Shown one piece after another: positions 16,873-25,825 of a DNA stretch of 64,000 bases (the stretch's first letter is position 1; every line of letters starts with the position of its first letter). The notes below the pieces were generated by a model. That model did not search any database and was not told the origin of the DNA. It worked only from the letters and a program-made list of their open reading frames with translations. The stretch is from Streptomyces katrae (GTDB taxonomy: Bacteria; Actinomycetota; Actinomycetes; Streptomycetales; Streptomycetaceae), in the NCBI RefSeq assembly GCF_002028425.1, contig NZ_CP020042.1, positions 248,001-312,000 of the forward strand, in the 5' to 3' direction. A program made the position numbers and the translations under genes.

Positions 16873-18153
16873 ATGTCCGCCCTGCAGCTCTCGGACCTCA
16901 TACGTTTCGCCCGTCACAACTCGCCCTTCTACCGGGACCTTTACGCGTCCCTTCCGGCCGACGCCGACCGCCTCACCGACCTGCCGGTGGTCGACCAGCA
17001 AGCGTTCTGGGCGGCCAACACCCTTCGCGACAACCGCGTGCTGACCGGCCCGCTCGGCGAGGCCACGGTCTACAAGACCGGCGGGACCACCGGGTCCCCC
17101 AAGTTCTCCGTCTACACCCGCGACGAGTGGCGCACGTTCGTCACCGCCTTCGGCCAGGGGCTCGTGGACGCGGGCCTGCGCCCGGGGCACCGCGTCGCCG
17201 ACCTCTTCTACGCCGGGGAGCTGTACGCCAGCTTCCTCTTCGTCCTCGACTCGCTCGCCCACGCGCCCGTCGACAACGTCCGCCTGCCCATCGGCGGCGG
17301 CGCGCCGCCGGAGTCGACGATCCCCACGCTGCGCGACCTCGCCGCCCAGGTGCTGGCCGGCACACCGACCACGCTGTGCCGGCTCGCCGAGCAGGTCGTG
17401 TCGTCCGGTGTCCGGCTCGACGCGGTGGAGCTGCTGCTCTTCGGCGGCGAGGCCCTCTTCGACGACCAGCGGCGCCTGCTGGCCGCCGCGTTCCCGCGCG
17501 CCGAGGCCCGTTCCGTCGGATACGCCAGCGTCGACGCGGGTCTGCTCGGCCATCCCGTACCCGGCCCCGACGCCCGCGTGCACCGCCCCTTCACGCCGTA
17601 CTCGGTCGTCGAGATCCTGGACGACTGCACCGGTGAGCCCATCACCGAACCGGGCCGTCCCGGCCGGGTCGTGGTCACCAGCCTCTTCCGCCGCCTGATG
17701 CCGGTCATCCGCTACCCCGCGGGCGACCGGGCCGAGTGGACCGGCACCGGGCCGGGGCACTTCCGGATACTCGGCCGCGCCGAGGAGGGCGTGCGGGTGG
17801 GTCCCGTCTCCCTCTACACCCAGGACGCCCAGGACGCCGTGGCCGCGGCGGACACCGCGGGCCAGGTGGTCGGCATGCAGCTCGTCGTCCGCCGCTGGGA
17901 GGGCCGCGACGGGCTCGTCCTGCGGCTGGCGACGTCCCCCGGTGACCACGACCGGCACGGCCGGCACGGCCGGCAGGAGCTGTCCGAGGCCGTCGTGGCG
18001 GAGCTGGAGAACGTGCGGCCGCTGTATCCCGACAGCGTGCGCGCCGGATTCGTGCACCCGCTGTCCGTGGAGTGGGTGCGCCACCGCGACCTCGCCGTCA
18101 ACCCGCGCTCGGGCAAGCTCGTCCGGGTCCTCGACGAGAGGCCGACCGCATGA
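16873..18153 (+). CDS. PaaK-like adenylate-forming ligase
   Basis: A 426-residue member of the phenylacetate-CoA-ligase branch of the ANL superfamily, which activates a carboxylic acid as acyl-AMP. It opens LIRFARHNSPFYRDLYASLP, has the ATP phosphate loop TGGTTGSPKF (residues 69-78), LLFGGEALFDDQRRLL, and the hinge region GHFRILGRAEEGVRVG. It is first in an operon whose five genes all overlap by 4 nt. Its stop overlaps the exporter start (ATGA). The family suggests an aryl or short acyl acid as substrate, but the residues cannot tell which. AAAGG precedes the ATG. Confidence 0.85.
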   Translation: MSALQLSDLIRFARHNSPFYRDLYASLPADADRLTDLPVVDQQAFWAANTLRDNRVLTGPLGEATVYKTGGTTGSPKFSVYTRDEWRTFVTAFGQGLVDAGLRPGHRVADLFYAGELYASFLFVLDSLAHAPVDNVRLPIGGGAPPESTIPTLRDLAAQVLAGTPTTLCRLAEQVVSSGVRLDAVELLLFGGEALFDDQRRLLAAAFPRAEARSVGYASVDAGLLGHPVPGPDARVHRPFTPYSVVEILDDCTGEPITEPGRPGRVVVTSLFRRLMPVIRYPAGDRAEWTGTGPGHFRILGRAEEGVRVGPVSLYTQDAQDAVAAADTAGQVVGMQLVVRRWEGRDGLVLRLATSPGDHDRHGRHGRQELSEAVVAELENVRPLYPDSVRAGFVHPLSVEWVRHRDLAVNPRSGKLVRVLDERPTA

Positions 18154-19457
18154 CCACCGCCCTGCCCGAGACCGAGACCGAGACCCCGACCGGTGCCGAG
18201 GCCGCGACGGCGACGGAGACCGCGGCCGGCCGGCGGCGCGTTCCGCTGGTCCTGCGCAACCGCGCCTTCGGCGCCGTGTGGCTCGGCCAGATCCTCAGCC
18301 AGGCCGCCGTGCGGATGTTCCAGGTCGGCGTGGCCTGGTGGATCGTCGCCTACGCCGTGCACGACGCGCGCGGGCTCGCCTCCGGGCTGTTCATGGCGGC
18401 CTGCACCCTGCCCGCCGTGGCGCTGGCGCCCGTCGTGGCGGCGGCGGTCGCCCGGTGCGCGCACCGTTCGGTGCTGCGGACCGCCGCAGCCCTGGCCGGG
18501 GGCGCCTCGGGGGCCCTGGCGCTGTGGGCGTACGGCGGCGGCCTGCCGCTCGCCACCGTGTACGCGGCCGGTCTCGCCCTGGCGACCTGCCAGGCGTTCT
18601 TCGACCCCTGCCTGACCACCTCGGTGCCCGAACTCGTCGACGACGCCGACATCGAGACCGCCACCGGCTTCGAGCTGTCCACCCAGTCCCTGGCCGGCCT
18701 CGGCGGAGCGCTGCTCGGCGCCCTGACCGTCGACCGGACCGGTGTGGCCGGCCTGGCCGCCGGCTGCGCGGCCGCCTACCTCGGCGCCGCCCTCCTCGTC
18801 GCGAGCGCCCGTTTCCGCACCGTCGTGCCGGGCGCCGGAGCCGACGCGCCGGGCCCGCCGCCGCGGCGCACGCTGCGCCGCATCCTCGGGGAACTCCCCT
18901 ACGTGCGAAGGATCCTGATCTGCTTCACCGCGGCGAACCTCTTCACCGCCGCCGTGTTCGTCGTCATCCCCCTCTACACCCGCTCGGTCCTCGCGGGCGG
19001 TGGCGCCACCGTGGCCCTGCTGGAGGCCGCCCTCGGCACCGGTACGCTCGTCGGCGCCTTCACCGGCACCCGCGTGCCGGGACGCCCCACGCTCGCCGGT
19101 GCCTGCTGCCTGGGCCTGATGGCCCTCGCCCTCGCGCTGCCGGGGCTGGTCGCCCACCGGGCGGTCATCATGGGCTGCCTGGCCGTGGCCGGATGGTGTG
19201 CCGGGGCCGTCAGCGTCCGCTTCGTGGCCCTCTTCCAGCGGCTGGTGCCCCCGGCCGACAAGCCCGGCTTCTTCGCCGTGATGCAGGCCGTGCTGGGCGC
19301 CTCCCTGCCCGTGGCCTCCCTGGCGTTCGGCTTCGCCGGCGACTTCCTCTCCCCGCAGGTGCTGTGCCTGGTGCAGGGCGCCGGCCTGGTCCCCGCGGCC
19401 TGCGCGCTGGCCCTGCTGAAGTCCCCCGCGGCCGGGCCCGCCGGAGGTGAGCGGTGA
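18150..19457 (+). CDS. MFS exporter of the LuxE/LuxC-like operon
   Basis: A 435-residue permease with 12 predicted helices and a soluble acidic start (ETETETPTGAEAATATETAA). The order FGAVWLGQILSQAAVRMFQVGVAWW and the pair of six-helix halves are those of enterobactin/macrolide-type MFS exporters (EntS-like). Start overlaps the preceding stop (ATGA) and its own stop overlaps the next start (GTGA). In this setting it probably exports the operon's product. Confidence 0.87.
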   Translation: MTTALPETETETPTGAEAATATETAAGRRRVPLVLRNRAFGAVWLGQILSQAAVRMFQVGVAWWIVAYAVHDARGLASGLFMAACTLPAVALAPVVAAAVARCAHRSVLRTAAALAGGASGALALWAYGGGLPLATVYAAGLALATCQAFFDPCLTTSVPELVDDADIETATGFELSTQSLAGLGGALLGALTVDRTGVAGLAAGCAAAYLGAALLVASARFRTVVPGAGADAPGPPPRRTLRRILGELPYVRRILICFTAANLFTAAVFVVIPLYTRSVLAGGGATVALLEAALGTGTLVGAFTGTRVPGRPTLAGACCLGLMALALALPGLVAHRAVIMGCLAVAGWCAGAVSVRFVALFQRLVPPADKPGFFAVMQAVLGASLPVASLAFGFAGDFLSPQVLCLVQGAGLVPAACALALLKSPAAGPAGGER

Positions 19458-20602
19458 ACCCGGTCATCACCCCCGCCGCGTGCGCGGACATCGCCGAACT
19501 GCGCCAGCTCTACTACGCCGTCTACGGACCGCACTACCCCGTGGCCCTGGGCACCGACCCGGCCGAGATGGCCCGGCTCATCGAGGACCCGCACTCGCTG
19601 TGGCTCGTCGGCCGCTGCGCGGACACCGGGGCCCTGACCGCGTCCGCCGCCATCCACGGTGAGGCGGGCAGCCGCATCGGCCGTCTGGAGGGCATCGCCG
19701 TACACCCCGGACACCGCGCGGCGGGACTGGCCGCCACCCTCACCGGGGCCCTGTGCGCGGGCATGCTGGACACGGGACGGCTCGACTCGGTGTACGCGAC
19801 GGTGCGCACCGTCAGCGCCGGCCCGCAGCGCGTCGTCGCCCGCAACGGCTTCCGCCCGCTGGGCATCCTGCCCAACGCGGTGGATCTGCGCAGCCGCGAA
19901 AGCCTCGCACTCTACGCGCGTCACTCCGCCGGGGTGCTGGACCGCCGGATCCCCGTCACCGAAGTGCCCGCCCCGCTCCTGCCGTTGCTGCGCACCGCGG
20001 GGGCCGCGCTGGGCATCGGCTACTCCGGGGTGCGGGCCGCCGCCGGCCCGCACCCGGCCCCGCCCGCGCGGCGGGGCGACGGGGTCCGGCTGGAGATGAT
20101 CGAGGCGCCGGCCTTCGTACGCCGCCGCTTCCGCGAGCGGTTCCCGAGCGCCGAGGGCTGGTTCTACCCGCTGCACACCCCGAACGTGCTGCTGACCCCC
20201 GAGGACGGCCGTTTCGAGGTCTACGCCTACCTCAACCGCGCCGGGGGGTACTGCTCCCTGCTCACCGCCCACCCCGACCCGGCCGCCGCTTCCGCGTGCC
20301 TCGAACCCGTCACCCGGGCCCTGGCCCGGGCGGGAGCGGGCTACGTCGAGGCTCTGGTTCCGCTCGCCCACCACGAGGTCCTCGCGGCCTTCCTCGCCGA
20401 GGGGTTCGTCGCGGGGGCCGTCTACCCGGCGATGCGCGCGGACGGCGACGGCTTCCACGACTACGCCGTCCTGTCCCGCTCCAGCGAGCGCATCGACTTC
20501 CGCGGCGTCGCCGTCGAACCGCCCCTCCAGCCCTATCTGGACTGCTACGTGTCGGCCTGGGCGTCGACACACCTGCCCACGTCATCCGAGGTTGCCCCAT
20601 GA
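19454..20602 (+). CDS. Two-domain GNAT-like acyltransferase
   Basis: A 382-residue protein. The N-terminal 150 residues are a GNAT fold: ACADIAELRQLYYAVYG, then RLEGIAVHPGHRAAGLAATL as the acyl-CoA loop and VVARNGFRPLGILPN. The second half (from about 210: EAPAFVRRRFRERFPSAEGW, LARAGAGYVEALVPLAHHEV) looks like a diverged second GNAT with a weaker cofactor loop. Starts with GTG overlapping the exporter's TGA. It could acylate an amine in the pathway or use an acyl chain. No name can be given. Confidence 0.75.
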   Translation: MNPVITPAACADIAELRQLYYAVYGPHYPVALGTDPAEMARLIEDPHSLWLVGRCADTGALTASAAIHGEAGSRIGRLEGIAVHPGHRAAGLAATLTGALCAGMLDTGRLDSVYATVRTVSAGPQRVVARNGFRPLGILPNAVDLRSRESLALYARHSAGVLDRRIPVTEVPAPLLPLLRTAGAALGIGYSGVRAAAGPHPAPPARRGDGVRLEMIEAPAFVRRRFRERFPSAEGWFYPLHTPNVLLTPEDGRFEVYAYLNRAGGYCSLLTAHPDPAAASACLEPVTRALARAGAGYVEALVPLAHHEVLAAFLAEGFVAGAVYPAMRADGDGFHDYAVLSRSSERIDFRGVAVEPPLQPYLDCYVSAWASTHLPTSSEVAP

Positions 20603-21747
20603 ACCCCCATCTCGCGCCGGTCGCCGTACCCGACCCGGCCCTCCTGCCGCACGTACAGCAGCTGTGCGACCTGACCGACCCGTACGCCTTCGGGCCCGCC
20701 GAGGACGAGCTGTTCGCCGCCGCCATGGCGGAGACCAACGCCTGGCACGTCGAACGCTCCCCCTTCTTCCGCTCCCTGTACGAGGCCACTCCCCCGGCAC
20801 ATCCGTACCGGACACCGCTCGTCCACGCGAACTTCTTCAAGCGGCACGAGGTCCTGTCCGTCCCCCGCGAGGACGTCGAGCTGCACCTGACCTCCTCCGG
20901 CACCACCGGCCAGAAGTCGCAGATGTTCTTCGACCACTGGACGATCCGCTCCGCCCAGCGGATGGTCGCCCGGATCTTCGAGCGCAACGGCTGGATCACC
21001 CCCGACCAGGAGGTCAACTACCTCCTGTACAGCTACGAGCCGGCTCCCTCCCTCAACCTCGGGACCGCCTTCACCGACAACTACCTGTGCGACTTCGCCC
21101 CGGCGCGCAGCGTCGAGTACGCCCTGCGCAACACCGGCGGCGACCACGAGTTCGACCCCTTCGGCTGCATCGCCGCCCTGCGCCGCTTCGAGCGGGAGGA
21201 CGCCCCGGTCCGCATCCTCGGCTTCCCGGCCTTCCTCTTCTTCACCCTGGAGCGGATGCGGGCCATGGGGCTGCCCCCGCTGCGCCTGCCCGAGGGCTCC
21301 CTCGTCGTCCTCGGCGGCGGCTGGAAGGGGCACTCCGACCGGCGCATCGGCAAGGAGGAGCTGTACGCACGCGTCACCGGGCAGCTCGGGATCCCTGGCG
21401 AGCGGATCCGGGACACCTTCGGGTCGGTGGAGCACTGCATCCCGTACATCGAGTGCGACCACCACCGGCTGCACGCCCCCGTGTGGTCCCGGGTCACGAT
21501 CCGCTCCACGCGCACCCTCGAACCCCTGCCGTACGGGGAGCGGGGCTACCTGCACCTGGTGTCGCCGTACATCACCTCGGTGCCGGCGCAGAGCGTGGTC
21601 ATGGGCGACCTCGCCTCCCTCCACCCCGGCGAGGCCTGCGGGTGCGAGCTGAAGACCCCCTGGTTCACCGTCCACGGCCGTGCCGGGGTGAGCCGCAACC
21701 GCAGCTGCGCGGTGGCCGCAGCGGAACTGATGAAGGGCATGGCGTGA
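20599..21747 (+). CDS. LuxE-like acyl-protein synthetase
   Basis: A 382-residue LuxE-type enzyme, which in luminous bacteria adenylates a fatty acid, takes the acyl group onto its own Cys and hands it to LuxC. The adenylation signature TSSGTTGQKSQMFFDHW covers residues 99-107 (SSGTTGQKS). Motifs NLGTAFTDNYLCDFAP and GGGWKGHSDRRI are typical of LuxE. The likely acyl-carrying residue is Cys370 in RSCAVAAAELMKG near the C-terminus, as in LuxE. The ATG overlaps the previous stop and the next GTG overlaps its TGA. No LuxD or luciferase is in the window. Confidence 0.85.
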   Translation: MNPHLAPVAVPDPALLPHVQQLCDLTDPYAFGPAEDELFAAAMAETNAWHVERSPFFRSLYEATPPAHPYRTPLVHANFFKRHEVLSVPREDVELHLTSSGTTGQKSQMFFDHWTIRSAQRMVARIFERNGWITPDQEVNYLLYSYEPAPSLNLGTAFTDNYLCDFAPARSVEYALRNTGGDHEFDPFGCIAALRRFEREDAPVRILGFPAFLFFTLERMRAMGLPPLRLPEGSLVVLGGGWKGHSDRRIGKEELYARVTGQLGIPGERIRDTFGSVEHCIPYIECDHHRLHAPVWSRVTIRSTRTLEPLPYGERGYLHLVSPYITSVPAQSVVMGDLASLHPGEACGCELKTPWFTVHGRAGVSRNRSCAVAAAELMKGMA

Positions 21748-24302
21748 CCGTGACGAAGAGCATCACCGAGGCCGCGCACGAGCAGGACGGCGACGCCGGC
21801 GCGCACCACTACTGGCAGGGTGCCTTCATCGGCGACGAGGAGGCCGGACGGCGCCTCGCCGCCCTGCCGGCCGCCGTCGAGGCCGCGCTGGCCACGGTAC
21901 TGGACACCGAGACCGTGCTGGCCGCCTGCGACGCCCTCGCCACCGCCCTGGGCGACCCGGCCCACCCCGTACACACCCGGCTCGCCGCACACCTGCCCCC
22001 AGAAGAGGACCCGGCCGTCCTGGCCGAGCTCGGTGGCCTGCTGGGCCGGCGGGAGCTGACCCGCAAGCTGCGCCGCGAACTCGGCGGCGCGGCCCCCGGC
22101 CGGCTGGACCGGCCCGATCCCCGCGAGAGCGTCTACGAGGCGTGGGCACCCGTCGGCCTGGTCGCCCACATCGCCCCCGGCAACGCCACGACGGTCGCTC
22201 CGCTGAGCATCGTCGAGGGGCTGCTGGCCGGGAACGTCAACGTCCTCAAGACCAGCAGCGCCGACACGCTCCTGACCCAGCACCTGATGGCCGAGCTGGC
22301 GGCCCTCGATCCCAGCGGGGCGCTCGCCGCACGGGTCATCGTCCTGCGCTTCCCGTCCTCCCGGCAGGAGTGGCTGCGCCTGATGTGCGCGCCCGCGGAC
22401 GCCGTCGCCGTGTGGGGCGGGGAGGACGCCGTCCAGGGGGTGGCGGCCCATGTGCCGGCCGGATGCCGGCTGGTGGAGTGGGGACACCGGATCTCCTTCG
22501 CGTACCTGACGGGCGACGCCTGGTCGGATCCGGGCACGCTCGACGCCCTCGCGGACGACGTGTGCCGGCACGAGCAGCAGGCCTGCTCCAGCCCCCAGGT
22601 GGTCTACCTCGACACCGAGGACGAGGCGGAGGTGTTCGCCTTCGCCGAGCGGTTCGCCGCCGTCCTCGCGACCCGCCCGCCGGCGGCGGACACCGCTTCG
22701 GGGGGCGGAGCGGACCCCGCCGAGGCGGCCGAGCTGACGACGACCGAGCTGGTGGCCCGGCTGGAGGAACACCTGGGCCTGACCCGGGTGTTCGCCGCGT
22801 CCGACGGCTCGTGGCGGGTCATGGCCGACACCCGGTCGCCGCTCACGGCCTCGCCGCTGCACCGCAGCGTGTGGGTCAAGCCGCTGGCCCGCAGGCAACT
22901 GATCGCCACCCTGCGCCCGATGCGCCGCTACCTGCAGACGGCGGGCATCGCGGGCAGCCGGTCCGACATCGCCGAGCTCTCCCGCACCGCCCTGGCGGCG
23001 GGCGTCACCCGCGTCACGCCGGTCGGCGCCATGACGGCGAGCTACGCGGGCGAACCGCACGACGGCGTCTACGCCCTCCAGCGCTACAGCCGCCGCGTCG
23101 CGGTTCAGGCCGACCCGGCCCGGTTCGCCACGACCGCCTGCCTCGACGACCTGGTCCGGCCCGTCGTCCTGCCGCCTCCGGCGGGCCCCCTGCTGGGCAA
23201 GGAGGACGTCCAGGGACCGGCCCGGGAGCTGGCCCGGGCCGATGCCGAGCTGTACTTCCGCAGCGGCGGCAGCACGGGCGCTCCCGCCCTGTCGGTCTTC
23301 AGTTACGACGACTACGACACCCAGATGCACGCCGCCGCCCGCGGCCTGCTCGCCGCCGGCTACGACCCGGCCGGGGACCGCACCGCCAACCTCTTCTACT
23401 GCGGCGGCATGTACGGCAGCTTCATCAGCTTCTTCTCCGTACTGGAACGGCTCGGCGGGGTGCAGCTGCCCCTGGCGGCGGGAGCGGACCACCGGGCCAC
23501 GGTCCGGGCCATCGTCGAGCACCGGGCCGACACCCTCTTCGGCATGCCCTCCTACCTGTGGCAGCTGCTCCACGCGGAGGCCGACGCACTGCGCGCCTAC
23601 GGGGGCCTGCGCAAGGTCTTCTACGGCGGCGAGCACTTCACGCGGGAGCAGCAGCGCACGCTGAAGGCGGAGTTCGGCATCGAGGTCATCCGCTCGATCA
23701 CCTACGGAAGCACCGACCTGGGCCCGCTGGGCTACCAGTGCGCGGACAGCTCCGGCGGCGTCCACCACCTGCACGCCGACCTCCACACCATGGAGATCGT
23801 GGACCTGGCCGAGGACCGGCCCGTGGCCCCGGGTGAGACGGGCCGGCTGGTCTTCACCACGCACGCCCGGCGCGGCCAGCAGCTGGGCCGCTACCTGATA
23901 GGCGACCTCGGCCGGGAGGTGCCGGGCCGCTGTCCCTGCGGCCGGCGGGCTCCCCGGTTCGAGCTGATGGGCCGCACCGGCGACGTGATGCGGGTGGCCA
24001 CGCACTTCCTGAACCACCGCCGCTTCCTGGCGCTGGCCGAGGAGCAGGGCGGCCACCGCGGCGAGTTGCAGATCAGGCTCGACGGCACGCAGGCGCGCGA
24101 GCGGCTGACCGTACGGGTGGAGCGGGGGCCGGCGACGGACCCGCAGCGGCTGCGCCAGGTCTTCCTGTCCGGCTATCCGGAGCTCCGTTCGGCAGTGACC
24201 GAGCGGCTGCTGGACCTGGTGGTCGAGGCGGTCGACGGCCCGTCGCTGGACCGCAGCCCGACCAGCGGCAAGCTCCTCGCGGTGGTGGACGCGCGCCGCT
24301 AG
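21744..24302 (+). CDS. LuxC acyl reductase fused to PaaK-like ligase
   Basis: An 852-residue fusion. Residues about 1-470 are a LuxC-type NADPH-dependent acyl reductase of the aldehyde-dehydrogenase fold: APVGLVAHIAPGNATTVAPL, GNVNVLKTSSADTL, and the catalytic Cys281 in HEQQACSSPQVVYLD. From about 475 a PaaK-like adenylating domain follows: FRSGGSTGAPALSVFSYDDY, FYGGEHFTREQQRTL, SITYGSTDLG and CPCGRRAPRFELMGRTGD. Both halves keep their key motifs, so the fusion looks functional. It could activate an acid, accept an acyl group from LuxE and reduce it to an aldehyde. Final gene of the operon; a terminator follows. Confidence 0.85.
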   Translation: MTVTKSITEAAHEQDGDAGAHHYWQGAFIGDEEAGRRLAALPAAVEAALATVLDTETVLAACDALATALGDPAHPVHTRLAAHLPPEEDPAVLAELGGLLGRRELTRKLRRELGGAAPGRLDRPDPRESVYEAWAPVGLVAHIAPGNATTVAPLSIVEGLLAGNVNVLKTSSADTLLTQHLMAELAALDPSGALAARVIVLRFPSSRQEWLRLMCAPADAVAVWGGEDAVQGVAAHVPAGCRLVEWGHRISFAYLTGDAWSDPGTLDALADDVCRHEQQACSSPQVVYLDTEDEAEVFAFAERFAAVLATRPPAADTASGGGADPAEAAELTTTELVARLEEHLGLTRVFAASDGSWRVMADTRSPLTASPLHRSVWVKPLARRQLIATLRPMRRYLQTAGIAGSRSDIAELSRTALAAGVTRVTPVGAMTASYAGEPHDGVYALQRYSRRVAVQADPARFATTACLDDLVRPVVLPPPAGPLLGKEDVQGPARELARADAELYFRSGGSTGAPALSVFSYDDYDTQMHAAARGLLAAGYDPAGDRTANLFYCGGMYGSFISFFSVLERLGGVQLPLAAGADHRATVRAIVEHRADTLFGMPSYLWQLLHAEADALRAYGGLRKVFYGGEHFTREQQRTLKAEFGIEVIRSITYGSTDLGPLGYQCADSSGGVHHLHADLHTMEIVDLAEDRPVAPGETGRLVFTTHARRGQQLGRYLIGDLGREVPGRCPCGRRAPRFELMGRTGDVMRVATHFLNHRRFLALAEEQGGHRGELQIRLDGTQARERLTVRVERGPATDPQRLRQVFLSGYPELRSAVTERLLDLVVEAVDGPSLDRSPTSGKLLAVVDARR

Positions 24303-24333
24303 GCCGCGGCGGAGGCCGTCGAAGGAGGTGTCC

Positions 24334-24363
24334 TGCGGCCCCGGTCCGGCGGCCGGGGCCGCA
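24334..24363. terminator. 11-bp hairpin terminator
   Basis: TGCGGCCCCGG (24334-24344) and CCGGGGCCGCA (24353-24363) form a perfect stem with 8-nt loop between the convergent LuxC-like gene and the MFS gene. Confidence 0.75.
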
Positions 24364-24396
24364 GCAACGCCGGCCCGTGTCGCGGGCGGACGGCGC

Positions 24397-25683
24397 TCAG
24401 CGGTCGAGGGGCCGGTGGGCGCTCTCCGGCAGCCGCAGGTACACCACCGAGGAGCACAGGCACAGCGCGGCGACGTACCAGGGGAACAGGCCGGGCCTGC
24501 CGAGGTCCTGCAGCAGGGTGGCGACGTACGGGGCCGTGCCGCCGAAGAGGGCGACCGTCAGCGAGTACGGGAAGCCGATGCCCGCCGCGCGTACCCGGGC
24601 GGGGAAGACCTCCGCGTTCACGGCCGCCGAGATCGAGGTGAAGCCGGTGAGCAGCACCATGCCGGCGCACTGGACGAGCAGCAGGGAGAGGAACGAGCCG
24701 TCCAGGGCGTGCAGCAGCGGCACGACGAGCAGGGCGAAGCCGAGTCCGAAGAACAGCAGGGACGGCTTGCGTCCGTAGCGGTCGGACAGCAGGCCGCCGG
24801 CCGGCTGCAGCAGGGCGAAGAACGCCAGGGACAGGGTCCCGGCGAGCAGCGCGTCGCCCTTGGCGAGGCCGGTCCGGAGCTCGGCGTACGTCGGCAGGTA
24901 CGAGGTCCACGTGTAGTAGGCGAGGGTTCCGCCGGCCGTGATGCCGGCCGTCAGCAGCGAGGCACGCGGATGGTGGCGGAGCGCGTCGAAGAGCCCGGGG
25001 CGGGGGGCCTCGGCGGGGCGGCCGGCCAGGGTCTCCTCGGCGCCCCGCCGGATCCAGAATCCCGCGAGGCTGAGGACGGCGCCGAGCAGGAAGGGCACAC
25101 GCCACCCCCAGCCGTTCATGGCGTCCTCGGGGAGCAGGGCCACGAGCAGCGCGGCCAGGCCGGAGGCGGCGAGTTGGCCGATGGAGGTGGAGACGTACTG
25201 GAACGAGGAGAAGAGGCCCCTGCGGCCGGGCCCCGCGGACTCCACGAGGAAGGTGGTCGAGGCGGCGAACTCCCCGCCGACGGACAGGCCCTGGAGCAGC
25301 CGCGCGGTCACGAGGACGACCGGGGAAAAGGCCCCGGCGGCCGTGTACGCCGGCGTGAGGCCGACCAGCAGGCTGCTGCCTCCCATGAGCAGGATGGTCA
25401 CGGTCAGCGCGGTGCGCCGGCCCCGCCGGTCGGCGATCGCGCCCAACAGGAGCCCGCCGACCGGGCGCATGAAGAAGCCGACGGCGAAGACGGCGAAGGT
25501 GGAGAGCAGCGGGACGAGGGAGTCGCCCGCGCCGGACGGGAAGACCTGCCGGGCGATGTGGGTGGCCAGGAAGGTGTACGCGTACCAGTCGTACCACTCC
25601 ACGGCGTTGCCGACCGATGCGGCCAGCAGCTGACGTAAGGGGCGGTGCGGCGGGGCGGGAGCGTGCGTCGTGATCTCTGACAT
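24397..25683 (-). CDS. MFS metabolite:H+ symporter (MHS family)
   Basis: A 428-residue permease with 12 helices of the MHS subgroup (alpha-ketoglutarate, proline/betaine and shikimate transporters). Signatures are ASVGNAVEWYDWYAYTFLA in helix 1, GFFMRPVGGLLLGAIADRRGR in the loop 2-3, and ARLLQGLSVGGEFAAS in helix 4. Start at ATG 25683 with AGGA 8 nt upstream. It is divergent from the ABC-F gene and shares a 140-nt region with two operators. Whether the same repressor controls both is unknown. Transported solute not determinable. Confidence 0.87.
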   Translation of the reverse strand: MSEITTHAPAPPHRPLRQLLAASVGNAVEWYDWYAYTFLATHIARQVFPSGAGDSLVPLLSTFAVFAVGFFMRPVGGLLLGAIADRRGRRTALTVTILLMGGSSLLVGLTPAYTAAGAFSPVVLVTARLLQGLSVGGEFAASTTFLVESAGPGRRGLFSSFQYVSTSIGQLAASGLAALLVALLPEDAMNGWGWRVPFLLGAVLSLAGFWIRRGAEETLAGRPAEAPRPGLFDALRHHPRASLLTAGITAGGTLAYYTWTSYLPTYAELRTGLAKGDALLAGTLSLAFFALLQPAGGLLSDRYGRKPSLLFFGLGFALLVVPLLHALDGSFLSLLLVQCAGMVLLTGFTSISAAVNAEVFPARVRAAGIGFPYSLTVALFGGTAPYVATLLQDLGRPGLFPWYVAALCLCSSVVYLRLPESAHRPLDR

Positions 25684-25741
25684 GACCACGTCCTACCCAA
25701 CGGAGGACGGGCGGTCCTCACGGGCGTTGACGGAGCATCCG

Positions 25742-25806
25742 CGAGACGAAACGTCTTGTTGGAGGGGTGGACACTCCTCTAGAGTCTGACGAGACGATAC
25801 GTCTCG
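25742..25806 (+). promoter_or_regulatory. Promoter with two matching operators (ABC-F gene)
   Basis: CGAGACG-AAA-CGTCTTG (25742-25758) and CGAGACG-ATA-CGTCTCG (25790-25806) are two copies of a 7-3-7 palindrome, the second perfect. A -35 TTGTTG (25756-25761) and -10 TAGAGT (25780-25785), 18 nt apart, fall between them; the first palindrome overlaps the -35 and the second the start of transcription. This is a typical repressor layout of TetR type. No regulator gene is adjacent. Confidence 0.7.
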
Positions 25807-25825
25807 TTGATGAGAGGGGTGGCCC

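Noticed and set aside
20592..21743. An extended start for the LuxC fusion reaching back into the LuxE gene
   Set aside because: The frame is open but antisymmetric Arg/Pro-rich shadow of luxE; the GTG at 21744 with GTGA overlap fits the operon pattern.
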